This document shows positions 52,935-61,880 of a stretch of 64,000 nucleotides of DNA, piece after piece. The stretch comes from Eubacteriales bacterium (GTDB lineage Bacteria > Bacillota > Clostridia > Tissierellales > GPF-1), in NCBI GenBank assembly GCA_030625815.1, contig DAOUQF010000013.1, forward strand, positions 27,624 to 91,623, written 5' to 3'. The notes under the pieces are model-generated. The model saw only the letters and a program-made list of their open reading frames with translations. It searched no databases and was not told where the DNA came from. Numbering within the stretch: the stretch's first letter is position 1; every line of letters starts with the position of its first letter. Made by a program: the position numbers and the translations under genes.

Positions 52935-52948
52935 TGAGAAGGTTCTCA
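52935..52948. promoter_or_regulatory. Third LacI-type operator
   Basis: TGAGAAGGTTCTCA differs from the perfect operator by one base. It lies about 190 bp further upstream, at a distance suited to DNA looping between operators. Confidence 0.6.
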
Positions 52949-52956
52949 CTTTTTTA

Positions 52957-52986
52957 TAAAAAACATCCCAGCTATTTGCTGGGATG
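52957..52986 (-). terminator. Terminator of the second osmolyte ABC operon
   Basis: Arms CATCCCAGC/GCTGGGATG are followed by TTTTTTATAAAAA on the minus strand; the stem overlaps the stop codon. Confidence 0.85.
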
Positions 52987-53922
52987 CTCCATTTGCTCCT
53001 TTGCATGAGCCAACCGAAAGTTGCCCACCAGCTCACCTTTTCCATTTTTCACACCGACGCAATCCACCTGATGAAAAAACATCAATTTGATCGCATCCAT
53101 CGCGGATTGCTCCGCAGATACCACATGATCGGTCAACCGAGGCAATTCAGAGTCCATCAGCTCCGCCACCGATGTTAAAGTCAAATACGAGACAAAATTC
53201 TTCAGTCCGAAAAAGGATTCCACAAAGGGAGTCGCGGGATGAAAAACCAATTCTTCTCTTCTTCCCTGCTGTTCGATTTGACCATCCTTGAATAGAATGA
53301 TCCAACTTCCCAATCGAAAAGCCTCTTCGATATCATGGGTGACAAAGAGAACGGTCTTTTTTAATTTCCGATGCAGCGCAACAATTTCTTCTTGCAACCC
53401 GCGCCTTGAAATTTCATCGACTGCACCAAAGGGCTCATCCATTAAAATAATTTCCGGATCCGCTGCCAAGGCTCGCGCCACCCCAACCCGTTGTTTCTGC
53501 CCCCCGCTAAGTTCTCTTGGGTATCGATCCAAATAACTAGGATCAAGTCCAATCAAGTCAATCAATTCTTCCGCCCGCTTCCGCTGCTCCGCCTTGGAGA
53601 TGCCATCCAAATCCAGTACATAGGCGATATTGCCGGCAATGGTCAAATGCGGAAACAAGCCGATTTGTTGAATCACATAGCCAATCCTTCGTCGCAATGC
53701 AATAGGGTCCCATTCCGAGAGGGGTTTTCCATGCACATAAATCTCCCCTTCCGTCGGTTGAATCAACCCATTAACCATTTTCAAGATCGTGGTTTTTCCA
53801 CATCCCGATGGCCCAATCAGGGTGACAAATTCACCCTTTTCAATTTTTAAATTCAGATCCCGCACCACGGGCACCCCGGGTTGATAAGCATGTCCTACTG
53901 CATCAAATTGTATAATGTCCAT
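52972..53922 (-). CDS. Osmolyte ABC transporter ATPase (second system)
   Basis: A 316-residue OpuCA/ProV-type ATPase. Walker A GPSGCGKTT is near residue 38, signature LSGGQKQRV near 138, Walker B IILMDEPFGAVD and LFVTHD follow. The C-terminal 60 residues look like a single, reduced CBS region, shorter than in the first system (382 residues). It overlaps the binding-protein stop by one base (TAATG). Confidence 0.9.
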   Translation of the reverse strand: MDIIQFDAVGHAYQPGVPVVRDLNLKIEKGEFVTLIGPSGCGKTTILKMVNGLIQPTEGEIYVHGKPLSEWDPIALRRRIGYVIQQIGLFPHLTIAGNIAYVLDLDGISKAEQRKRAEELIDLIGLDPSYLDRYPRELSGGQKQRVGVARALAADPEIILMDEPFGAVDEISRRGLQEEIVALHRKLKKTVLFVTHDIEEAFRLGSWIILFKDGQIEQQGRREELVFHPATPFVESFFGLKNFVSYLTLTSVAELMDSELPRLTDHVVSAEQSAMDAIKLMFFHQVDCVGVKNGKGELVGNFRLAHAKEQMEHPSK

Positions 53923-54809
53923 TAAATCAATCCTTTGTCCTCCAAGAATTTACGTGCAACTTCTTTTGGATCAAGATTTTCCTTTTCAACCAGATAGTTC
54001 AATTCAACCATCTCATCATCGCTGATCTGACCCGCAAGCTTATTCAGCACCTCTTTCAATTCCGGATACACATCCAGGGTTTCCTGGCGAATAAGTGTTG
54101 CCGCCTGATAGGACGGAAAGAAATTCTGATCATCCCTCAGCACCTTGAGATCATACTGCTTCAAAAGACCATCCGTCGAGAAAGCATTGACTACATCGAT
54201 CTCTCCGGAACCAATCGCTTCATACTTCAGTCCGATATCCAATTCCTTCTTCTCTTTGAAATCGAATCCATAAACAGCTTCCAATCCCGGGTATCCATCT
54301 TCCCGCTCATAGAAGTCATATTCCGCACCAAAGATCAGCATCGGCGACTTATCCACCAAATCCGTATAGGTTTCCAATTGAAATTCCGTTGCAATCGAAC
54401 CCGCTACCGCCAAGGCATAGGTATTATTAAACCCATAGCGGTCCAGCCAAATAATATTATACTCGCTTTGATACATCATCATTACCGCATCGTACAAAGC
54501 ATCGGGGTCATTGATCAATTCCTGCTTCAATACAAACAGCCATCCCGTTCCGGTATATTCCGGATAGATATCAATCTCGCCCGCCAGCATGGCCGGCTGA
54601 ATATTCGCCGTTCCTCCGCCGATCCCCAATTTTTGCTCCACAGTGATATCCGTATGAGTTTCAATCAATTGCGTCAGCATCTCCGCTAAGATATACTGCT
54701 CACTATGCGGCTTAGAAGCAATGACAACCTTCTTTTCCTCCGTCTGGCAACCCGCCAATAACGCAACCAACAATACAAGGACCAATCCCAATAAACCTAA
54801 CCGTTTCAT
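53922..54809 (-). CDS. Glycine betaine/choline-type substrate-binding lipoprotein (second system)
   Basis: A 295-residue OpuAC-type lipoprotein with lipobox LLAGC near residue 20. It has SKPHSEQYILAEMLTQLIETHTD, the LAGEIDIYPEYTGTGWLF block near residue 80, and NAFSTDGLLKQYDLKVLRDDQNFFPSYQAA. It resembles the first system's binding protein in layout but is clearly diverged. The start at 54809 follows AAGGAG and lies 2 bp before the end of the permease gene. Confidence 0.9.
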   Translation of the reverse strand: MKRLGLLGLVLVLLVALLAGCQTEEKKVVIASKPHSEQYILAEMLTQLIETHTDITVEQKLGIGGGTANIQPAMLAGEIDIYPEYTGTGWLFVLKQELINDPDALYDAVMMMYQSEYNIIWLDRYGFNNTYALAVAGSIATEFQLETYTDLVDKSPMLIFGAEYDFYEREDGYPGLEAVYGFDFKEKKELDIGLKYEAIGSGEIDVVNAFSTDGLLKQYDLKVLRDDQNFFPSYQAATLIRQETLDVYPELKEVLNKLAGQISDDEMVELNYLVEKENLDPKEVARKFLEDKGLI

Positions 54810-54810
54810 T

Positions 54811-55470
54811 CTATGCTCCTTTCTCCGTGCCCAAGACACGTTTTCGAATGAGTCGTTCCACAAGTCCTAAAATCAAATCAGATCCCATGGCAAGAAGCGC
54901 AACCAGCAGGCTTCCCAAGACCGTCATTTCCGTAAAATTCGTCGTAATTCCCCGCCAGATCGCAACACCCAATCCACCGGCTCCAATAAACGAGGCAATC
55001 CCCGCCAGGGCGATCGTCATGACCACCATGGTTCGAAATCCAGCGATAATCACGGGCAATGCAATGGGGATTTGCACCTTCCATAGCAATTGAAGATCCG
55101 TGCTGCCCATGCCGATGGCCGCCTCCACAATCTGCGGATCAACTTCTTCAATCCCCACATAGGTATTTCGAATAATCGGCAAGATCCCATAAGCTGTCAG
55201 AGCGATCAAGGCACTTGTGTTCCCAATTCCTGTAAATGATACAAGAAAACCAAATAAAGCAATGGACGGAATGGTGTACAATATATTGGTCATGGCCAAA
55301 ACAAGATTGGCAATCCTTTTTTGCCGGGTGATGTAAATCCCAAGACTGATTCCAATTACCGTAATCCATGCAATCGCAATCAAGGATAAAACGATATGCT
55401 CGCCTACTAAATTCAAAAAAAACTCCTTGCGCTCGACTAGCAATTGTCCCATACTCACAATAAATCCCAT
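54811..55470 (-). CDS. Osmolyte ABC transporter permease (second system)
   Basis: A 219-residue permease with the EAA-type loop IVEAAIGMGSTDLQLLWKVQIPIALPVIIAG and about six hydrophobic segments. Gene order here is permease, binding protein, ATPase, the reverse of the first cluster, and no regulator adjoins it. The promoter region (55471-55600) lacks the ACAACTT repeat of the first cluster. Confidence 0.88.
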   Translation of the reverse strand: MGFIVSMGQLLVERKEFFLNLVGEHIVLSLIAIAWITVIGISLGIYITRQKRIANLVLAMTNILYTIPSIALFGFLVSFTGIGNTSALIALTAYGILPIIRNTYVGIEEVDPQIVEAAIGMGSTDLQLLWKVQIPIALPVIIAGFRTMVVMTIALAGIASFIGAGGLGVAIWRGITTNFTEMTVLGSLLVALLAMGSDLILGLVERLIRKRVLGTEKGA

Positions 55471-55597
55471 GTCATCCTCCCCGGGTCTTCTCCTTTATTG
55501 AATACCCAATTCCTTCTTTCTCATCCTAAAAACAGATCAGACCACATCCATTTCCATTGGCTCGCCCGCGCCGGTTTCGCCGCATTTCCAAACACAC

Positions 55598-55632
55598 AAA
55601 AAAACTGGGAAAGGCATATGCCAAATCCCAGT
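55598..55632 (-). terminator. Terminator of the TIGR02206 gene
   Basis: Arms CTGGGA/TCCCAG enclose an inner TTGGCATATGCC palindrome and are followed by seven T residues on the minus strand. Confidence 0.75.
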
Positions 55633-55679
55633 ACCACATAAACGAAATTCATTTATAATCCCGCCGTCGTTCGAGTCAC

Positions 55680-56423
55680 TTAAGAAACTTTTTTCCGAGC
55701 GACAAACTCCAGCTCTCTTACTCTCAAAACACTGATATGAATCAATCCAAACAGCAAGAACATTGCTCCAACCAAAAAACTCAAATACAAAAATGGAGTC
55801 TTCGGAAAAATAGCCAAAATATTTCCTGCAATCGGTCGGCTCAAGTATCCATAGTTTCCACCCGTTACCCAGTTCACTGGAAGAACGATGCTCACATATA
55901 CCAAAGACCACCGATATGCCTGTTTAATTGCTTCACTTGAGATCCGATGACCTCGAACCCACGCCATAAACCCAACTGCCATCAAAAGCCCTCCATGTCC
56001 AATAAAATATTGCACAAACATAAAATGCGGAAAGCTAAAGCTTGACGTGTCAGGCGACAGCAACGCGACTGTGGCGCCGGCAATTGCCCAATAAAATATA
56101 ACCTGATAAAGCTTATCATGGTCTTTTAAAAGCATCCAAATCGACAGCAAAATCGACAGCCGGCACGGATACAGCGGCAATGATTCTCCCCACGAAAATG
56201 CACCAGAAGTTAAAAACCACAGATAAAGCAGGCCTTGCTGCAAAAATAAAACCAAAGCTAGAATTCGTCCAGCAACTTTCTCGTGCTTTTTTAACCATTC
56301 TCGTTCGCGATAAATCCAACCAATTCCGATGCATACCAAAAAAAGTGCAAACAAATGCTGATTCCCAAACGCCTGAAACTGCTCGCCAATATTAACATCG
56401 CCCCAAATAAGCATTCTTAACAT
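55680..56423 (-). CDS. TIGR02206 family (YwaF-like) integral membrane protein
   Basis: A 247-residue membrane protein with about seven hydrophobic segments. The pattern LPLYPCRLSILLSIWMLL near residue 80, FPHFMFVQYFIGHGGLL near 125 and NWVTGGNYGYLSRP near 185 fits this uncharacterised family. No catalytic motif is evident. The start is not strongly marked by a ribosome site. It is a single gene, divergent from the amidase. Confidence 0.8.
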   Translation of the reverse strand: MLRMLIWGDVNIGEQFQAFGNQHLFALFLVCIGIGWIYREREWLKKHEKVAGRILALVLFLQQGLLYLWFLTSGAFSWGESLPLYPCRLSILLSIWMLLKDHDKLYQVIFYWAIAGATVALLSPDTSSFSFPHFMFVQYFIGHGGLLMAVGFMAWVRGHRISSEAIKQAYRWSLVYVSIVLPVNWVTGGNYGYLSRPIAGNILAIFPKTPFLYLSFLVGAMFLLFGLIHISVLRVRELEFVARKKVS

Positions 56424-56498
56424 ATCTACGCCCCCTTACTAACCGCCTCTCAGTTTACCTAAATAATTCAATCGAAGCAAGTGTATGCGCTGTCATTT

Positions 56499-56524
56499 AA
56501 GATTGATTTAATCTTTGATATACT
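56499..56524 (+). promoter_or_regulatory. Promoter region of the acetamidase/formamidase gene
   Basis: A -10 box TATACT (56519-56524) is preceded by the inverted repeat AAGATT-N5-AATCTT (56499-56515), which occupies the spacer. No good -35 box is seen. Confidence 0.45.
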
Positions 56525-56545
56525 AAAAAGAAAACGAGGTGACCC

Positions 56546-57442
56546 ATGATTCAAATTCCGGCTTCACAGATCATATTTGATTTTTCAAAAGACAACACCC
56601 CGGTCGCCACTGCAAAATCCGGTGACACCGTTATTTTCAACACTTGCGATTGTTACGGCAATGCCGCCCCCGGTTGCAAGCTGCCCTTGCCTAAAAACGG
56701 CAACAACCCGACTACCGGTCCCTTATTGATTCAAGACGCGGTTCCTGGTGATACCTTACAAGTGGAGATCCTCGATATCGAGGTCGCCTCCGAAGGTTTG
56801 ATGAGAAGCGGCCCAGGCAAAGGCGTTGTCGGTCATCGATTCTCGAAAGAATTTGTGAAACGAATTCCGATCCAAGAGGAGATGGCCATCTTTGACGAGA
56901 AGCTCCAATTGCCCATTGATCCAATGATTGGTGTAATCGGAACCACATCTGCAGGCGCAGCCATACCAGCCGTCACCCCGGATTCGCATGGTGGAAATAT
57001 GGACTGCAAAGAAATCAAAAAAGGAACCACTCTTTTTCTGCCAGTTTTCGTGGAAGGCGCGCTCCTCGCTATGGGGGATTTGCATGCCGTCATGGGCGAT
57101 GGAGAAATTGTGATCTGCGGCCTTGAAGTCCCAGGACGCGTCACCGTTCGTGTGACGGTAAAAAAAGATCAGACCATCACACAACCCCTGCTGCAAACAG
57201 AAAAATACTGGATGAATATCGTGTCAGCACCAACCCTTGATGAAGCTGCAAAACTTGCGACGGAACATATGCATGATTTCCTAATCAGCCACACTGAACT
57301 GGATGCAGAAACCGCAGGGATGCTCTTGAGTCTTGTTGGAGATCTTCGCATCTGTCAAATTGTGGATCCCCAAATGACGGTCCGCATGGAATTTCCATTA
57401 TCTGTTATGCAAACCTACGGATTTATTCCATGGCATTGTTAA
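56546..57442 (+). CDS. Acetamidase/formamidase family protein
   Basis: A 298-residue enzyme of the FmdA/AmdA family, hydrolysing short amides to ammonia and an acid. Seen are GDTVIFNTCDCYGN near residue 26, NPTTGPLLIQDAVPGDTLQVEI near 53, PDSHGGNMDCKEIKKGTTLFLPVF near 145 and the active-site region GDLHAVMGDGEIVICGLE. GAGGTGACCC precedes the ATG. It is monocistronic. Deamination of formamide or related nitrogen sources is the likely role. Confidence 0.9.
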   Translation: MIQIPASQIIFDFSKDNTPVATAKSGDTVIFNTCDCYGNAAPGCKLPLPKNGNNPTTGPLLIQDAVPGDTLQVEILDIEVASEGLMRSGPGKGVVGHRFSKEFVKRIPIQEEMAIFDEKLQLPIDPMIGVIGTTSAGAAIPAVTPDSHGGNMDCKEIKKGTTLFLPVFVEGALLAMGDLHAVMGDGEIVICGLEVPGRVTVRVTVKKDQTITQPLLQTEKYWMNIVSAPTLDEAAKLATEHMHDFLISHTELDAETAGMLLSLVGDLRICQIVDPQMTVRMEFPLSVMQTYGFIPWHC

Positions 57443-57519
57443 TTTCCCATTAAGTACCTCACAGCCTTTCATGAATTTTGATATACTTGAACTCACCTTC
57501 AAATTCAAAGGAGAAACCC

Positions 57520-57927
57520 ATGAAAGTAAAAGTAGCATTTGTTTGTGTTCATAATTCTTGTCGGTCCCAAATGGCCGAGGGATGGGCAAAACAACTGGGA
57601 GGCGAGTATTTTGATGTCTACTCTGCCGGTACTGAAAACTACCCCGAGGTAAAACCCCTTGCCGTTGCAGTCATGGAAGAAGCCGGTGTTTCCATGGAAG
57701 GACACCACCCCAAACTCCTCTCGGAAATTCCAGAGGAATTGGACATCTTAATTACTATGGGCTGCAATGTCACCTGCCCATTCGTGCCGAATCGATTGAT
57801 GGAAGACTGGGGGCTTGATGATCCGTCCGGCGGACCGATTGAGGGTTTTCGAGAAACACGAGATCTCATCAAGGAAAAGGTGATCGACTTAATTAAACGC
57901 GTGAAGAACGACACTTTATTTGCATAA
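57520..57927 (+). CDS. arsC: Arsenate reductase, thioredoxin-coupled (LMW-PTP fold)
   Basis: A 135-residue protein. The P-loop CVHNSCRS gives the nucleophile Cys9 in a C-x5-R motif, and the later redox pair is in MGCNVTCPFVP near residue 82-90. The length and cysteine triad match the ArsC of Gram-positive bacteria that reduces arsenate with thioredoxin. The ATG at 57520 follows AAAGGAG. No arsenite pump or small ArsR gene adjoins, so it is an orphan. Confidence 0.88.
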   Translation: MKVKVAFVCVHNSCRSQMAEGWAKQLGGEYFDVYSAGTENYPEVKPLAVAVMEEAGVSMEGHHPKLLSEIPEELDILITMGCNVTCPFVPNRLMEDWGLDDPSGGPIEGFRETRDLIKEKVIDLIKRVKNDTLFA

Positions 57928-57930
57928 TCA

Positions 57931-57962
57931 AAAGGAGTGAACCAATGGCTCACTCCTTCGTT
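57931..57962. terminator. Bidirectional terminator
   Basis: Arms AAGGAGTGA/TCACTCCTT are followed by CGTTTTTTTC on the plus strand, between convergent genes. Confidence 0.85.
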
Positions 57963-57988
57963 TTTTTCACGACCTATTTTCCTGCGAT

Positions 57989-58207
57989 TTACTCGCTCTC
58001 GCTTTCAATCATAAAAACTTCCTCGATTTTTCGCCCCAACGCCTCGGTGATCTTCATGGCCAAAATCAAAGAGGGATTATATTTTTCTTGCTCCAGGGCA
58101 ATGATCGTCTGGCGCGTACACCCCACGGCGTCTGCCAGTCTTTGCTGCGTCATATCCGTAAAACCTCGTCGCAAATGACGAATTTGATTGGTTAATTTTT
58201 CTGCCAC
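57989..58207 (-). CDS. Small XRE-family HTH regulator
   Basis: A 72-residue Cro/CI-type DNA-binding protein: [40 protein letters not shown] is a complete helix-turn-helix. The GTG start at 58207 overlaps the stop of the membrane-protein gene upstream and follows GGCGG. This compact regulator plus membrane protein pair is common in Firmicutes; its target is probably the pair itself. Confidence 0.88.
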   Translation of the reverse strand: MAEKLTNQIRHLRRGFTDMTQQRLADAVGCTRQTIIALEQEKYNPSLILAMKITEALGRKIEEVFMIESESE

Positions 58208-58647
58208 TATTGACCGCCTTTCCGATAAAAAAATACCGAAAATGCCGTCACTGATATATTAGCGACGCAGATCAAGCTATAGGCCAAGAACCACAACCAG
58301 GCAACTGGAACAAATCCACTGGTTTCATTTTTCGTGTACAAAGTAATCGCAAGAAGATACACATAGACTAGGGTTACAATAAACCCGGCGGAGACGGCCC
58401 GTTTTTCGATATAATCGTCCCGTTCATCTTTTGAGATTTTCCCCTTTTTCTTTCGGTAGATAACGCCCAAAACCGCATCGCCTCCAAATCCCGCAAGGAA
58501 CAAGGCTGCAACCATAATCGTTTTTCTCGTATTATCGCCCCAGGTTGCCAGGGTATCCCCCGATAAGAAAATCGCAAGGAAAAAAACAAAGACAAGGGAC
58601 CATAAAATCATCCGAACAAAAGCCTGTTTCATTTGTTTACTCATCAT
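58207..58647 (-). CDS. Four-helix membrane protein paired with the XRE regulator
   Basis: A protein of about 146 residues with four hydrophobic segments (near residues 9-28, 42-60, 90-105, 118-138) and a charged central loop [24 protein letters not shown] do not recognise a function. GAGGTGAGG precedes two adjacent ATG codons (58647, 58644). It forms an operon with the regulator. Confidence 0.75.
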   Translation of the reverse strand: MMSKQMKQAFVRMILWSLVFVFFLAIFLSGDTLATWGDNTRKTIMVAALFLAGFGGDAVLGVIYRKKKGKISKDERDDYIEKRAVSAGFIVTLVYVYLLAITLYTKNETSGFVPVAWLWFLAYSLICVANISVTAFSVFFYRKGGQ

Positions 58648-58693
58648 CCTCACCTCATCTACAGTGTATTCTTATTTTTACAAAATGTCAAAA

Positions 58694-58876
58694 TTATATG
58701 ACATTACTATTTTTGAAAAATCCCCAATATTTCCTTAGCATCATCACATACATAGGATAGAAACTCTCAAGATACTCTTTCGGTTCGATTTCTTTCCACT
58801 GATCGTATTACAACGAGGCGATCAAGTCTGCTCTGCTCTGCAAAGTCACTTCATCGCTATCCATAACGAGTTTCAC
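58694..58876 (-). pseudogene. Possible small gene interrupted by a TAA codon
   Basis: A GTG at 58876 after GGGGAA opens a frame of 22 codons (LVMDSDEVTLQSRADLIASL), then TAA at 58810-58808, then 37 codons in the same frame (YDQWKEIEPKEYLESFYPMY and VMMLRKYWGFF) to a TAA at 58694. Both halves have protein-like composition, so this may be a decayed small gene. I do not recognise the family. It fills the otherwise empty gap 58654-58948. Confidence 0.35.
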
Positions 58877-58948
58877 TTCCCCTTCTCTTCATAAGTTTTT
58901 CTCCCACACAATATCTTTCTACATGCAATCAACTATTGCCAACTTTCA

Positions 58949-59629
58949 TTAAGGCAATATCTGCGTATCATGATTTTTTAGCCATTGTCTGCATTCCCGA
59001 TAATTGGGGCAAATCGATTCCACCAAATCCCAAAATTCTTTGGAATGATTCATGTGCACAAGATGGCAGCATTCATGCACCACCAAATAGTCAATGACTT
59101 CTTCGGGCGCAACAATCGCATGCCAATTGAAATTCAGATTCCCCTTGTTGCTGCAACTCCCCCAGCGGGTTTTTTGAGATTTAATACGAATCTGATTCAC
59201 CTTCACACCCAAGCGCTCAGCAAAAAACGAGACCCTCGCTTCGAAAATTTCTTTTGCCCGTCCCCGATACGCCTGCTCGATCAAGGCTTGCGCCGCTTCC
59301 GATGATCCATCCCCAGTCAGGACAAATGCATCTGATCCCATATGCAATTGAAAGGGATGCGATGCTTTCTCCCATCGAAAGGGGACCGATTCACCTAAAA
59401 ACTGGATGTCATCCACCTCTAAATAGTTCCGCTCTTGCTCAGACTCCCGCAACAGTATTTGTTTTCTCGATCGCTGGATCCAGCCTTCTTTATCCCTAAT
59501 CAGCTGATCAATCATCTTCCTAGAAGTACCCAAGGGCACTCGCACACGCAATTCGTGGGGGTTGATCCATTTCAATTCAAAACTTCTTCTTTTTCAATAC
59601 TCCACCTGAATGACAATTGTTTTTTCCAT
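58949..59629 (-). pseudogene. YgjP-like zinc metallopeptidase (M48/SprT-related) with an in-frame TGA
   Basis: The catalytic part is complete: zinc motif VVHECCHLVHMNHSKEFW near residue 175 and TRWGSCSNKGNLNFNWHAI near 148, typical of the YgjP/DUF45 family. The natural start appears to be the ATG at 59629 behind GAAGG. It encodes MEKTIVIQVEY, then TGA at 59596-59594, then KRRSFELKWINP in the same frame. Homologues have an N-terminal strand region there. Downstream only a TTG at 59575 with no good site could restart. The gene is therefore either inactivated, N-terminally shortened, or misread at one base. Confidence 0.7.
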
Positions 59630-59715
59630 TCCTTTTTTCCTTCCCACACAATTTCTCATTTCCATGCTCTTATTCTATGCAAGAGATTTGATGATCACAA
59701 GTCTTTTCTTGCAAC

Positions 59716-59747
59716 AAAAAAGCCGGCTATTGATCAATAGCCGGCCC
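59716..59747 (-). terminator. Terminator of the YczE-like/nucleoside hydrolase operon
   Basis: A 24-bp perfect palindrome (59722-59745, arms GCCGGCTATTGA/TCAATAGCCGGC) is followed by TTTTTTG on the minus strand. Confidence 0.88.
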
Positions 59748-59754
59748 CAATTCA

Positions 59755-60405
59755 TTACATACCGCAAATTTTTTCCAATTTTCCTTGAAAACCTTTCAAT
59801 AGCCATTTCACAAAGAATCCCGTTACAGGAATGGAAATAATCGTACCTTCCTTGAATCCAACCAGATGTCCCAAAAAGACCATGGACACTACAATCGCAA
59901 GAATGACAATCGTTGAATCGAATGCGATCTTCACATTTCCAAAGTTTTTGTTTAATCGTTTGGCGATCGCACCGATCGCGCCTTCTGCCGGCGGTGTAAT
60001 CACATCCGGCACGACCGACAAGACAATGCCCACCGCCAGAACAAAAGACCCTGCAATTAAAAGTGCCATCCGGCTCATATAGGCTTCCGGATGAATATTC
60101 GTCACCAACATCATAGAAAAATCTATAAAAGTGCTAAACAAGATTCCCACAACAATTTGTAAATATTGCCGCTTCTCAAATTCTTTTCCCAACAAGACAA
60201 CCTGAATCAAGATATAGGCAATCGTTAAAAAGAATGTCGTAACCCCAAAGGAGAATGACGTGATAAATGACAAGGCATAGGGGAAGGTGCTGATTGGTGC
60301 AATCCCCAAATCCGTTTTCACTGTCAATGCAATCCCCAAAGTATATAGGAAGAGTCCAACCACATAGACTGCAACCCGTCGTTTCATATTACTGCTTTGA
60401 TTCAT
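59755..60405 (-). CDS. YczE/YitT-type membrane protein
   Basis: A 216-residue membrane protein with five hydrophobic segments. The pattern VGLFLYTLGIALTVKTDLGIAPISTFPYALS near the start and AEGAIGAIAKRLNKNFGNVKIAFDST near residue 142 fits the YczE-like family of unknown function. GAGGG precedes the ATG. It lies 21 bp after the nucleoside hydrolase gene and may act as its nucleoside or base transporter (inference only). Confidence 0.8.
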   Translation of the reverse strand: MNQSSNMKRRVAVYVVGLFLYTLGIALTVKTDLGIAPISTFPYALSFITSFSFGVTTFFLTIAYILIQVVLLGKEFEKRQYLQIVVGILFSTFIDFSMMLVTNIHPEAYMSRMALLIAGSFVLAVGIVLSVVPDVITPPAEGAIGAIAKRLNKNFGNVKIAFDSTIVILAIVVSMVFLGHLVGFKEGTIISIPVTGFFVKWLLKGFQGKLEKICGM

Positions 60406-60426
60406 TTTCTATTCCCTCTTTCCCAA

Positions 60427-61374
60427 TTATTGCGCGCACATCACATCTAGCTTCGTAAAGGCTTCAAAAAGAACCTCGATGAATTTTTCCCGGTCCACAT
60501 CCACCAATACCCGTGTATTTGGATTTTCATATCGCATCCACTCGCGAAGATCCGCAGCGGTTCGACCCAAAGTTGGACCATCGTTGCAGTCAATTTCCAC
60601 CTGAAGATCTTGATACGTAAAGATCTCCGGCTTCAGCAAGTACATCACAGCACAAACATCATGCAATGGGAATGAGGCGTAGCCTTCCCCGTCATGATAG
60701 CTCACATAGAACTTCAAAAGATCCCCGCACATCTTCGACACGCGTCCATCCTTGGCACATAGGGATGCAATCTCTGCATGGGTAATCCCGCCCGCATGAG
60801 TGACTTCCAATCCGCTCATAATCACAGGTATTCCTGAATTGAAAACAATCCAAGCCGCTTCGGGATCCACCATGATATTGAACTCTGCATTCGGTGTCAT
60901 GTTTCCCGCATAAATCGAGCCGCCCATAATGGAAATGGCTTCGATTTTCTCCACAACTTCCGGGAATGTCGACAACAGCAAGCCTATATTCGTTAATGGT
61001 CCCACCGGCACCAAGGTAACCTTGCCTTCGCATTTCATAATCTTCTCTCGCATAAAGGTGATCGCATTGGTTGAATCCAATTCAAAGGTTGGTTCCGGGA
61101 AGTCCCATCCGTCAAGGCCGGACTCGCCATGAACCAGATCACCCAATACCAATTCTCTGGCGATCGGCTTTGCCGCGCCGCTTGCCGCCGGTGTGCCGAT
61201 CCCCAAGTACGTATATAGTCGACGAAGATTCAAAGTGACCTTCTCAAGTGTCTGATTCCCCGCAACAGTCGTAACCCCAATCACATTGAAGAAATCAGGG
61301 TTCCCCAAAGCCAAAAGAATCGCCATTACATCGTCATGCCCTGGATCGCAATCAATAATAATATTTTTTCTCAT
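60427..61374 (-). CDS. Inosine-uridine-type nucleoside hydrolase
   Basis: A 315-residue enzyme that cleaves the N-glycosidic bond of ribonucleosides. The calcium-binding motif IIDCDPGHDDVMAI is at residues 5-18, NPDFFNVIGVTTVAGNQ follows, and LVPVGPLTNIGLLL and the AEFNIMVDPEAAWIVF segment are near 120-175. The C-terminal His region HDVCAVMYLLKPEIF is present. AGGAGG precedes the ATG at 61374. It is the first gene of a two-gene operon. Confidence 0.92.
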   Translation of the reverse strand: MRKNIIIDCDPGHDDVMAILLALGNPDFFNVIGVTTVAGNQTLEKVTLNLRRLYTYLGIGTPAASGAAKPIARELVLGDLVHGESGLDGWDFPEPTFELDSTNAITFMREKIMKCEGKVTLVPVGPLTNIGLLLSTFPEVVEKIEAISIMGGSIYAGNMTPNAEFNIMVDPEAAWIVFNSGIPVIMSGLEVTHAGGITHAEIASLCAKDGRVSKMCGDLLKFYVSYHDGEGYASFPLHDVCAVMYLLKPEIFTYQDLQVEIDCNDGPTLGRTAADLREWMRYENPNTRVLVDVDREKFIEVLFEAFTKLDVMCAQ

Positions 61375-61389
61375 TTTTTCCTCCTGCAT

Positions 61390-61877
61390 TAATTCATTTG
61401 TTTAATATCCTTCTCCATAATACAACATTCTTTTAGAGCCTGCACGAACTTTTTTTAATAAAATTAAGCCTTCTAAACATTTGTACGAAATCCACCCAAA
61501 TGATGAAGCTCTTGCAATCACTTGTCTTCATTGATCAAAAATCGAAATCCGTTAAACAAATTTCCTAGACCCAATAAAATGTTGAGAAAACCCTACTCTG
61601 TTTTTTAAAATAAATCCACGCACAACTTCAGAAGATATTATATCAATTGCACCCTATCTCCATAAACATTATTCTGGGTAACTTCCATAAGTTTGCCCCT
61701 AATGGCTAAACAAGGGTTTTGTAGGCAAATATTCCAAGAACACAGAAGTTTGGATCACTCTTCTTATTATGGAAAATACATCAAACTAAAGTTTGTTAAT
61801 TGCATATATTTTTATTCATTTTTCTATTTTTTGATTCCAATCGCCATTTTCGGGTATTTATCAATTGATCCATCGTT
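61390..61877. other. AT-rich intergenic region without a supported gene
   Basis: About 490 bp between the nucleoside hydrolase and the riboswitch. It is AT-rich, has no protein-like frame with a ribosome site, and should hold the two divergent promoters. A TTGATT (about 61830) is a possible -35 box for the riboswitch transcript. Confidence 0.6.
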
Positions 61878-61880
61878 GAT

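Noticed and set aside
57520..57927. A low-molecular-weight protein tyrosine phosphatase
   Set aside because: The additional cysteines in MGCNVTCP point to arsenate reductase rather than a phosphatase.
59722..59745. A 24-bp perfect palindrome as an operator or attachment site
   Set aside because: It is followed by a T run at the end of an operon and is explained as a terminator.
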